Assembly (NCBI GenBank): GCA_023460175.1 | Contig: JAEWRC010000069.1 | Location: forward strand, 1-19,978 | DNA from: Actinomycetes bacterium | Lineage (GTDB): Bacteria; Actinomycetota; Actinomycetes; Mycobacteriales; Mycobacteriaceae | Length of the DNA: 19,978 nt | Reading direction: 5' to 3' | In this document: one piece after another, positions 14,227 to 19,978 of the stretch | How the letters are laid out: each line of letters begins with the position of its first letter | Numbering within the stretch: the first letter of the stretch is position 1 | Position numbers and translations under genes: made by a program | Notes under the pieces: model-generated | Databases searched by the model: none | Seen by the model: only the letters and a program-made list of their open reading frames with translations | What the model was told of the DNA's origin: nothing

Positions 14227-14240
14227 GCCGGACCGCTCAG
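14223..14240. terminator. Hairpin spanning the convergent stop codons of the DUF5313-like gene and pspM
   Basis: CTGAGC (14223-14228) and GCTCAG (14235-14240) form a perfect six-pair stem with a six-base loop. The arms contain the TGA stop of the plus-strand gene (14224-14226) and the TGA stop of pspM (14237-14239). It could end both transcripts. There is no U-tract, so this is tentative. Confidence 0.4.
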
Positions 14241-15064
14241 GCGCGGCGCAGCTGACCGAGTTCGTCGAACGCCTGCGCCCAGCCGAGCAGCCGGTCGGTG
14301 GCGTCGGTCAACTCGCTGCGATACCGGTGCTGCGAGGCCAACAACTGCGGTGACGGCGCCCCGGCGCCGTTTCCGTTGGCGGCGGACACCAATTGCGCTG
14401 CGGCGGTGACCATCTCGTTGTACTGCCGGACACCCACCCCCAGTTGGGCGGTGTAGGCGTTGATGGTGGGAACCAGGTAGGCCCGCGATTTCGGCGTCGT
14501 GGTGGCGGCCTGCTCCATGGACACCACCTCGGCCGCGGTGGCGGCCATCGCGGTCGCGGTCTGATTGGCCGCCGCGGTCAGTTCCTGGATCTCACCGTCG
14601 GGCAACAGGTTGCTGCGTTCCATGACCCCCAGCAGCGAGAACAGGCCGCGCTCGGAGGCGCCGAGGGCGTACATCGCCGGGCGGGCCGCCGAACCGTGCG
14701 GAGGCAGCCGCCGGGTGCTGGCCGGGCGCTGCGCGGGCAGCGGCGTGGAGCGCAGCCACCGGTAGCGCAGGAACGCCAGCGTGGCGGGGAACGCAGCCCC
14801 GGCGGCGAGCAGGCCGGGGATCAGCAGCGCCCAGGCCGGCGTGCTCCAACTGGCCAACAGCACCGTCACCAGGATGCAGAGGACCGTCGCGAGGCTGAAC
14901 AGCAGGCCGATCCGCAACGCCCACTTCCGTTTCCGCAGCAGCCGGGCCCGCGGGTCGGCGGCCAGCTTCAGTTTGTGGGCGAGCACGTCGGCGGCCTCGC
15001 TGGCACCGTCGAGCCCACGTTGCAGTACTGCGCGCCACTGCTTGGCTATGGGCTTGACCGCCAT
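14237..15064 (-). CDS. pspM: PspM, membrane partner of PspA (Rv2743c-like), 275 aa
   Basis: Integral membrane protein of the mycobacterial phage-shock system. In M. tuberculosis, Rv2743c (PspM) interacts with PspA during envelope stress. The N-terminal 45 residues are cytosolic and basic (RARLLRKRKW). Helices lie at about 48-72 (LRIGLLFSLATVLCILVTVLL) and 76-99. A Pro/Arg linker (about 104-127) leads to a C-terminal helical domain (about 130-275), rich in Ala/Gln/Thr and without enzymatic motifs. The ATG at 15064 follows AGAAGG. It lies 32 bases downstream of pspA on the same strand, so it is in the clgR-pspA operon. The M. tuberculosis fourth gene (pspN, Rv2742c) is not present downstream. 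Confidence 0.88.
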   Translation of the reverse strand: MAVKPIAKQWRAVLQRGLDGASEAADVLAHKLKLAADPRARLLRKRKWALRIGLLFSLATVLCILVTVLLASWSTPAWALLIPGLLAAGAAFPATLAFLRYRWLRSTPLPAQRPASTRRLPPHGSAARPAMYALGASERGLFSLLGVMERSNLLPDGEIQELTAAANQTATAMAATAAEVVSMEQAATTTPKSRAYLVPTINAYTAQLGVGVRQYNEMVTAAAQLVSAANGNGAGAPSPQLLASQHRYRSELTDATDRLLGWAQAFDELGQLRRA

Positions 15065-15096
15065 GATCGACCTTCTCGTGTTGCGGATGGCGCGGG

Positions 15097-15921
15097 CTAC
15101 TGGCCCAGCGGCTTCTCGGGGGCGGCCTCGGTCGTCGGGGTCGCGGGGGCGGGCTGCGCGGTTCCGGCGGTCCCCGAAGTCGTCCCCGAGGTCAGGGACT
15201 CACCGCGCATCGACGCGCGAATCTGCTCGAGGCGCGAATGCCCGGCCATCTGCACGCTGGCCTGCTCTACCTCGAGCATGCGGCCCTGCACCGAGTTCTG
15301 CGCCAGTTCGGCCTCGCCCATCGCGTTGGCGTAGCGGCGTTCGATCTTGTCGCGGACCTCATCCAGGTTGGGCGTGGTGCCGGGGGCAGCGATCTCGGTC
15401 ATCGACCGCAGCGAGGCGCTGACCTGCTCCTGCATCTTGGCCTGCTCGAGTTGGCTGAGCAGCTTGGTCCGCTCGCCGATCTTCTGCTGCAGGACCATGG
15501 CGTTCTGCTCGACGGCCTTCTTGGCCTGGCCGGCGGCCTGCAATGCCTGGTCGTGCAGGGCTTTGAGGTCCTCGACGCTCTGCTCGCCGGTCACCAGCTG
15601 GGCGGCGAACGCCTCGGCGGCGTTGGTGTACTCGGTGGTCTTGGCGGCGTCGCCTTCCGCGGCGGCCTTGTCGGCAAGCGTGATCGCCTGGCGAACGTTG
15701 GCCTGCAGCTTCTCGATGTCGGCCAGCTGGCGGTTGAGCCGCATCTCGAGCTGACGCTGGTTGCCGATGACCTGGGCGGCCTGCTGCGACAGGGCCTGGT
15801 GCTGGCGCTGAGCTTCCTCGATGGCCTGCTGGATCTGAACCTTGGGGTCGGCGTGCTCGTCAATCTTCGAGTTGAACAGCGCCATCAGGTAGCGCCATGC
15901 CTTTACGAACGGATTGGCCAT
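15097..15921 (-). CDS. pspA: PspA/IM30 family envelope-stress protein (35 kDa antigen homologue), 274 aa
   Basis: Peripheral membrane protein of the PspA/ESCRT-III superfamily that stabilises stressed membranes. The protein starts MANPFVKAWRYLMALFNSKIDEHADPKVQIQQAI, with an amphipathic N-terminal helix and then long coiled-coil helices to about residue 238. Typical blocks are EEAQRQHQALSQQAAQVIGNQRQLE and YTNAAEAFAAQLVTGEQSVEDLK. A Thr/Ala/Pro-rich disordered tail (about 241-274) ends PEKPLGQ; this tail is a mycobacterial feature of Rv2744c. The start at 15921 is preceded by GGCAGGA. The clgR gene lies 119 bases upstream on the same strand and pspM 32 bases downstream, giving the clgR-pspA-pspM arrangement. 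ClgR is the known activator of pspA in M. tuberculosis. Confidence 0.95.
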   Translation of the reverse strand: MANPFVKAWRYLMALFNSKIDEHADPKVQIQQAIEEAQRQHQALSQQAAQVIGNQRQLEMRLNRQLADIEKLQANVRQAITLADKAAAEGDAAKTTEYTNAAEAFAAQLVTGEQSVEDLKALHDQALQAAGQAKKAVEQNAMVLQQKIGERTKLLSQLEQAKMQEQVSASLRSMTEIAAPGTTPNLDEVRDKIERRYANAMGEAELAQNSVQGRMLEVEQASVQMAGHSRLEQIRASMRGESLTSGTTSGTAGTAQPAPATPTTEAAPEKPLGQ

Positions 15922-16040
15922 GAGTTCCTGCCGCCTAACGTTGTCGATGCTCTGTGGTCTGACTCAGCCTGCGAAGACCAATTTATCGGTTCGGGAAGGT
16001 TCGACACACTCCCCTACTTCAAATGGCGCGTCGCGGCAGA

Positions 16041-16373
16041 TCAGGCCACCGCCATCGCGACCGGATTGACCGGTCCGATGACGACCTTGGTGCCGGCGTC
16101 GACGCGCGGCGAGCCCTGCGAGACCAACTCGGCGTACTCGTGGTGGGCCATCTGTTCCCCGGCGTCGGAGAGCACCCGCGACAACGGGATGTCCAAGGCG
16201 GAGCAGATGGCGCCGAGCAACTCGCTGGAGGCCTCCTTGCGGCCGCGCTCGACCTCCGAGAGGTAGCCGAGGCTGACGCGGGCCGAGTCCGAGACTTCAC
16301 GCAGGGTGCGGCCCTGGGACGCTCGGGCGCGACGCAGCACGTCGCCAATGACCTCGCGCAGCAACAACGTCAT
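16041..16373 (-). CDS. clgR: ClgR, XRE-type activator of Clp protease and Psp genes, 110 aa
   Basis: Transcriptional activator of clp protease genes and the psp operon. The HTH_3/XRE domain spans about 8-66: LREVIGDVLRRARASQGRTLREVSDSARVSLGYLSEVERGRKEASSELLGAICSAL, with the recognition helix around SLGYLSEVERGRK. The C-terminal tail (about 85-110) has the conserved VDAGTKVVIGPV block and ends VAMAVA, an Ala-rich end. Such ends are recognised by Clp proteases, and ClgR is itself a Clp substrate in actinobacteria. The ATG at 16373 is fixed by a strong GAAGGAG six to twelve bases upstream. It lies 50 bases downstream of pgsA3 on the same strand, but an ECF-type promoter candidate overlaps the pgsA3 end. 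Confidence 0.95.
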   Translation of the reverse strand: MTLLLREVIGDVLRRARASQGRTLREVSDSARVSLGYLSEVERGRKEASSELLGAICSALDIPLSRVLSDAGEQMAHHEYAELVSQGSPRVDAGTKVVIGPVNPVAMAVA

Positions 16374-16378
16374 CGGGT

Positions 16379-16385
16379 CTCCTTC
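16379..16385 (-). promoter_or_regulatory. clgR ribosome binding site
   Basis: The minus strand reads GAAGGAG five bases before the ATG at 16373, the strongest ribosome site seen in this window. It rejects longer in-frame extensions into pgsA3. Confidence 0.7.
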
Positions 16386-16418
16386 ACTACGCGGACTTCG
16401 TCGGGCTCTGAGGGGAAC

Positions 16419-16446
16419 AACGTCTATTGCGTCGGATTTGGTTCCC
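16419..16446 (-). promoter_or_regulatory. ECF sigma (SigE/SigH-type) promoter candidate for clgR-pspA-pspM
   Basis: The minus strand has GGGAACC (16446-16440), 17 bases, then CGTT (16422-16419), matching the GGAAC...GTT pattern of mycobacterial SigE/SigH promoters. It overlaps the last codons of pgsA3 and would start transcription about 40 bases before the clgR ATG. clgR is known to be SigE-dependent in M. tuberculosis. Assignment to SigE rather than SigH is inference. Confidence 0.6.
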
Positions 16447-17047
16447 GCGGTGCCCGACGAATATCGCGGACCGCCGAGACCAGGTAGTCGAGCCCGGTGA
16501 GCACCGTGAGCGCGATGGCCAGCCCCATCACCACCCACGCGGTGGTGTGCCAGATCGGCGGCCAGGCGTGCAGCGGGAGCACGAACAGGCCGATGCCCAC
16601 GGCCTGCACCATGGTCTTGAGCTTGCCGCCGCGGCTGGCCGGGATCACGCCGCGGCGCAGCACCGCGAAGCGCAGGATGGTGATGCCGATCTCGCGGACC
16701 AGGATCACCACCGTCACCCACCACGGCAGGTCCCCCAGCATCGACAGGGCGATCAGCGCCGAGCCGATCAACAGCTTGTCGGCGATCGGATCGGCGAGCA
16801 TGCCGAACTCGGTCACCATGCCGTACTTGCGGGCCAGCTGGCCGTCGAACCGGTCGGTGATGACGGCCACGGCGAAGATCGTGAACGCCGCGATCCGGTT
16901 GGCGAACTCGTGTCCGTCGCCGGCGAAGAGCACCAGCAGGAACACGGGAACCAGCACCAGTCGCAGTGCGGTCAGCAGGTTGGCGATGTTCATCACCGGA
17001 GGGCGCCGGGCCGCCGGTTCAGTTTCAGGGTGCCCCGACACGGCCAT
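16424..17047 (-). CDS. pgsA3: CDP-diacylglycerol-glycerol-3-phosphate 3-phosphatidyltransferase (PgsA3), 207 aa
   Basis: Membrane enzyme that makes phosphatidylglycerophosphate from CDP-diacylglycerol and glycerol-3-phosphate, the precursor of phosphatidylglycerol and cardiolipin. The CDP-alcohol phosphatidyltransferase motif DGx2ARx8Gx3Dx3D is complete: D68-G69, A72-R73, G82, D86 and D90. About six hydrophobic helices are seen (NIANLLTALRLVLVPVFLLVLF, FTIFAVAVITDRF, LLIGSALIALSML, WWVTVVILVREIGITIL, MVQAVGIGLFVLPL, AWVVMGLAIALTVLTGLDYLV). The ATG at 17047 gives the expected length and an N-terminus like M. tuberculosis PgsA3. Divergent argA starts 48 bases away. It precedes clgR and the psp genes, linking anionic phospholipid synthesis with the PspA membrane-stress system. 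Confidence 0.94.
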   Translation of the reverse strand: MAVSGHPETEPAARRPPVMNIANLLTALRLVLVPVFLLVLFAGDGHEFANRIAAFTIFAVAVITDRFDGQLARKYGMVTEFGMLADPIADKLLIGSALIALSMLGDLPWWVTVVILVREIGITILRFAVLRRGVIPASRGGKLKTMVQAVGIGLFVLPLHAWPPIWHTTAWVVMGLAIALTVLTGLDYLVSAVRDIRRAPREPNPTQ

Positions 17048-17083
17048 AGAATATCGGGTGGCATACCCGGCCCCGGCAACCGA

Positions 17084-17089
17084 TACTGT
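17084..17089 (+). promoter_or_regulatory. -10 element for leaderless argA
   Basis: TACTGT lies exactly six bases before the GTG at 17096, at -12 to -7 for a transcript starting on the GTG. No ribosome site is present. It decides this start over much longer upstream in-frame readings. Confidence 0.6.
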
Positions 17090-17095
17090 CCACCC

Positions 17096-17608
17096 GTGAG
17101 CCACCCGCAATCCACCGCCCCGACAGTGCGTCGCGCCCGCACCTCCGACGTGCCGGCGATCAAGCGTCTCGTGGACACCTACGCGGGCAAGATCCTGCTG
17201 GAGAAGAACCTGGTCACGCTGTACGAGGCGGTCCAGGAATTCTGGGTGGCCGAGCTCGACGGCGAGATCGTCGGCTGCGGCGCCCTGCACGTAATGTGGT
17301 CGGATCTGGGCGAGGTGCGCACCGTGGCCGTCGACCCCAAGGTCAAGGGCAGCGGTGTCGGACACGCGATCGTGGCCAAGCTGCTCGAGGTGGCGCGCGA
17401 GCTGCAACTGGAACGGTTGTTCGTGCTCACCTTCGAAACGCGGTTCTTCAGCGCGCACGGCTTCCACGAGATCGACGGCACCCCGGTGACCGCCGAGGTG
17501 TACGAGGAGATGTGCCGCTCCTATGACATCGGCGTCGCCGAGTTCCTGGACCTCAGCTACGTCAAACCCAACATCCTGGGCAACACCCGGATGCTGCTCG
17601 TCCTGTAG
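17096..17608 (+). CDS. argA: N-acetylglutamate synthase, single-domain GNAT (Rv2747-type ArgA), 170 aa
   Basis: Acetyltransferase for the first step of arginine synthesis, using acetyl-CoA. This short actinobacterial form lacks the amino-acid kinase domain of E. coli ArgA; the M. tuberculosis homologue also uses glutamine. The GNAT core is VRRARTSDVPAIKRLVD, WVAELDGEIVGCGALHV, then VRTVAVDPKVKGSGVGHAIV with the acetyl-CoA pyrophosphate loop at about 84-89 (KGSGVG), and LFVLTFETRFFSAHGF. The C-terminus SYDIGVAEFLDLSYVKPNILGNTRMLLVL is diagnostic for the Rv2747 family. The GTG at 17096 is set by the leaderless -10. It is convergent with ftsK, with a 17-base gap. Confidence 0.95.
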   Translation: MSHPQSTAPTVRRARTSDVPAIKRLVDTYAGKILLEKNLVTLYEAVQEFWVAELDGEIVGCGALHVMWSDLGEVRTVAVDPKVKGSGVGHAIVAKLLEVARELQLERLFVLTFETRFFSAHGFHEIDGTPVTAEVYEEMCRSYDIGVAEFLDLSYVKPNILGNTRMLLVL

Positions 17609-17613
17609 CCGTC

Positions 17614-17638
17614 AGAAGTCCGGTCCTAGAAGTCCGGT
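17614..17638. repeat. 11-bp direct repeat with 14-bp period at the ftsK stop codon
   Basis: AGAAGTCCGGT occurs at 17614-17624 and 17628-17638. On the minus strand it duplicates the ftsK end: CCG GAC TTC TAG, two bases, then CCG GAC TTC TGA in another frame. It looks like a recent small tandem duplication. Confidence 0.85.
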
Positions 17639-19978
17639 TCGTCGTCCCCCGCGTCGGCCTCGGCGGTGTCGTCCTGCCCGCAGCCGCGGATCAGCGCCAG
17701 CGTTCCCGCCAATTCGTCGGGTTTGACCAGGACCTCGCGGGCCTTGGAGCCCTCGGAGGGGCCGACGATGTCGCGGGTCTCCATCAGGTCCATCAGGCGC
17801 CCCGCCTTGGCGAAGCCCACCCGCAGCTTGCGCTGCAGCATCGAGGTGGATCCGAACTGCGAGGACACCACGAGTTCGACGGCCTGCAGCAAGACATCGA
17901 GATCGTCGCCGATGTCGGGGTCGACGTCCTTGCGTTCGCCGGCCTTGACCGCGGTGACGCCCTCGGTGTAGTCCGGTTCGGCCTGGTCCTTGCACGCCTC
18001 GACGACGGCGTGGATCTCCTCGTCGGTGATGAACGCGCCCTGCAGGCGGATGGGCTTGTTGGCGCCCATCGGCAGGAACAGGCCGTCGCCCATGCCGATC
18101 AGCTTCTCGGCGCCCTGCTGGTCGAGGATGACGCGGCTGTCGGTCAGCGACGACGTCGCGAACGCCAGCCGGGAGGGCACGTTGGTCTTGATCAGACCGG
18201 TCACCACGTCCACCGACGGGCGCTGCGTGGCGAGCACCAGGTGGATGCCCGCGGCGCGGGCCTTCTGGGTGATCCGGACGATGGCGTCCTCGACGTCGCG
18301 CGGGGCGGTCATCATCAGGTCGGCGAGCTCGTCGACGATGGCCAGGATGTACGGGTAGGGCTTGTATTCGCGGTTGCTGCCCAGCGGTGCGGTGATCTCA
18401 CCGGAGCGCACCTTCTCGTTGAACACGTCGATGTGCCGCACCCGGGAGGCCTGCATGTCCTGGTAGCGCTGTTCCATCTCCTCGACCAGCCAGGCCAGCG
18501 CGGCGGCGGCCTTCTTCGGCTCGGTGATGATCGGGGTGATGAGGTGCGGAATGCCCTCGTACGGCGTGAGTTCAACCATCTTCGGGTCGATCAGGATCAT
18601 CCTGACCTCCTCCGGGGTGGCCCGCGCCAGCAACGACACCAGCATCGAGTTGACGAAGCTGGACTTACCGGAGCCGGTCGAACCGGCCACCAACAGGTGC
18701 GGCATCTTCGCCAGGTTGGCCGAGATGAAGTCGCCCTCGATGTCCTTGCCCAGGCCGATCACCAACGGGTGGTGGTCTTTTCGGGTACCCGGGTCGGTCA
18801 GGACATCGGCGAGCCGGACCATCTCCCGGTCCGTGTTGGGCACCTCGATGCCGACGGCGGACTTGCCGGGGATGGGGGCGAGCATCCGGACGCTCTCGGT
18901 GGCCACCGCGTAGGCGATGTTGCGGTGCAGCGCGGTGATCTTCTCGACCTTGACGCCGGGCCCGAGCTCGACCTCGTAGCGGGTGACGGTCGGTCCGCGG
19001 GTGCACCCGGTGACGGCGGCGTCGACCTTGAACTGTTGCAGCACCGAGGAGATCGAGTCCTCCATGGCCTCGTTGGCCGCGCTGCGCCGCTTCGGCGGAT
19101 CGCCGGCGACCAACAGTTCCAGCGACGGCAACACGTAGGGGCCCTCGACGACGCGGTCCAGCGCCTGGGTCACCGCGGGTTTGGGGGCCGGCTTGGCGGG
19201 CTTGCGCTTGCGCGGTTTGGCGGCCACGGCCGGTTCGGGCACGGTCGGCGCATCCTCGAGAGCCGCGTCGCTCGCCTCGTCCAGCGGGTAGTTGTCGTAC
19301 GGGGTGCCCCCGGGCCACGTCGGTGGCTCGTCCCGGTAGGCCGCGGGATCGTCGTAGTAGCCGTCGGAGAAGTCCTCGGCAGCGGGCTCGCCCGCAGCCT
19401 CGTCGTCGTAGTACTCGGCGTCGTCATAGTCGTCGTCGTAGTAGTCGCGCTGCAGCCGCGAGCCGAACAGGTGCTGCAGGGTCGCCGGCACCTCGCGGAT
19501 GGTGGTGCCGGTCAGCAGCAGCACGCCGAAGATCGCGCCGATGAACAGCAACGGCGCGGCGATCCACACGGTCAGCCCGTCGGACAGCGGCCCGCCGATG
19601 ACGAACCCGACGAAGCCCGCCGCCTCCGAGCGCGCGGCCGGGTCCTCCGGCGAGCCGGACCACAGATGCCACAGCCCCAGGACCGGCAGGGCCACCATGG
19701 CCGCGCCCAGGATCAGCCGGGGGCGGGATTCGGGGTCGGGCGACGTGCGCATCAGCGCGATCGCGATCACCGCGATGAGCACCGGCAGCAGCACCACCGA
19801 CGCACCGACGACGGTGCGCAGCACGTCGTCGATCCACGCGCCGACCGGTCGGGCCGCGTCGAACCACGAGCTCGCGGCGATGATCACGGCCACGCCCAGC
19901 AGGGCCAACGCGATGCCGTCGCGACGGTGGCCGGGTTCGATGTCGCGGGCCCGGCCCACGGACCGCGCAGTGCTGCCC
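17626..19978 (-). CDS. ftsK: FtsK DNA translocase, 5'-truncated by the window edge (at least 783 aa visible)
   Basis: Septal motor that pumps DNA toward dif and activates XerCD during division. The frame remains open to the right edge (GSTARSVGRARDIEPGHRRDG), so the true start lies outside. Four or so membrane helices are encoded at about 19510-19935. The linker at about 19240-19460 is very acidic and Tyr-rich, followed by a basic KPRKRKPAKPAPKP stretch. The motor domain has Walker A GSTGSGKSS (about 18659-18688) and Walker B MILIDPK (about 18580-18600), with LATQRPSVDVVTGLIKTN. The C-terminal gamma winged helix that reads KOPS/SRS motifs is at about 17740-17870 (SQFGSTSMLQRKLRVGFAKAGRLMDLMETRDIVGP). 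It ends EPDF. Confidence 0.95.
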   Translation of the reverse strand, partial: GSTARSVGRARDIEPGHRRDGIALALLGVAVIIAASSWFDAARPVGAWIDDVLRTVVGASVVLLPVLIAVIAIALMRTSPDPESRPRLILGAAMVALPVLGLWHLWSGSPEDPAARSEAAGFVGFVIGGPLSDGLTVWIAAPLLFIGAIFGVLLLTGTTIREVPATLQHLFGSRLQRDYYDDDYDDAEYYDDEAAGEPAAEDFSDGYYDDPAAYRDEPPTWPGGTPYDNYPLDEASDAALEDAPTVPEPAVAAKPRKRKPAKPAPKPAVTQALDRVVEGPYVLPSLELLVAGDPPKRRSAANEAMEDSISSVLQQFKVDAAVTGCTRGPTVTRYEVELGPGVKVEKITALHRNIAYAVATESVRMLAPIPGKSAVGIEVPNTDREMVRLADVLTDPGTRKDHHPLVIGLGKDIEGDFISANLAKMPHLLVAGSTGSGKSSFVNSMLVSLLARATPEEVRMILIDPKMVELTPYEGIPHLITPIITEPKKAAAALAWLVEEMEQRYQDMQASRVRHIDVFNEKVRSGEITAPLGSNREYKPYPYILAIVDELADLMMTAPRDVEDAIVRITQKARAAGIHLVLATQRPSVDVVTGLIKTNVPSRLAFATSSLTDSRVILDQQGAEKLIGMGDGLFLPMGANKPIRLQGAFITDEEIHAVVEACKDQAEPDYTEGVTAVKAGERKDVDPDIGDDLDVLLQAVELVVSSQFGSTSMLQRKLRVGFAKAGRLMDLMETRDIVGPSEGSKAREVLVKPDELAGTLALIRGCGQDDTAEADAGDDEPDF

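Noticed and set aside
15922..16040. A separate SigE-type promoter for pspA in the clgR-pspA gap
   Set aside because: GAACC and CGTT both occur but about 49 bases apart, far from the 15-18 needed. No alternative pair was seen.
16374..16440. A ClgR autoregulatory binding site upstream of clgR
   Set aside because: I looked for a CGC/GCG-type dyad and found only scattered CGC and GCG triplets without the expected spacing or symmetry.

Overview
The window is GC-rich actinobacterial DNA whose gene order matches the mycobacterial miaB-recA-clgR-ftsK segment (Rv2729c to Rv2748c in Mycobacterium tuberculosis). Many starts are GTG. Several genes carry a TANNNT -10 element exactly six bases before the start codon, the leaderless layout common in mycobacteria. 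A gluABCD transporter and an M. leprae-type RecA intein suggest a non-tuberculous, possibly rapid-growing, mycobacterium. The species cannot be fixed from sequence reading alone.

Layout. 1-374 (-): start of a DMT/EamA-like membrane protein that runs off the left edge. 476-1813 (+): DUF349 coiled-coil protein. 1849-3962 (-): miaB followed by an overlapping four-helix membrane protein. 4056-7222 (+): gluABCD-type glutamate ABC importer. 7223-8344: a divergent pair, a mycothiol-dependent maleylpyruvate isomerase-like (DinB fold) gene and a MarR regulator, sharing a palindromic operator candidate. 8341-11011 (-): recA, interrupted by a 364-residue intein, with recX overlapping its end; upstream lie a PafBC-type promoter and a LexA box. 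11157-13253 (-): alpha/beta hydrolase, DUF3046 protein and GT-B glycosyltransferase. 13289-14226 (+): limonene-epoxide hydrolase family protein (EphG) and a small two-helix membrane protein. 14237-17047 (-): pspM, pspA, clgR and pgsA3, the envelope-stress cluster, with an ECF (SigE-like) promoter candidate for clgR. 17096-17608 (+): argA. 17626 to the right edge (-): ftsK, lacking its extreme N-terminus.

Themes. DNA damage: recA/recX with two independent damage-response sites. Envelope stress: ClgR-PspA-PspM next to phosphatidylglycerophosphate synthase. Nitrogen and amino acids: glutamate import and N-acetylglutamate synthesis. The most distinctive feature is the RecA-b-site intein with both LAGLIDADG motifs intact. 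No rRNA, tRNA, CRISPR array or insertion sequence was seen, and no stretch over 150 bases lacks a gene.
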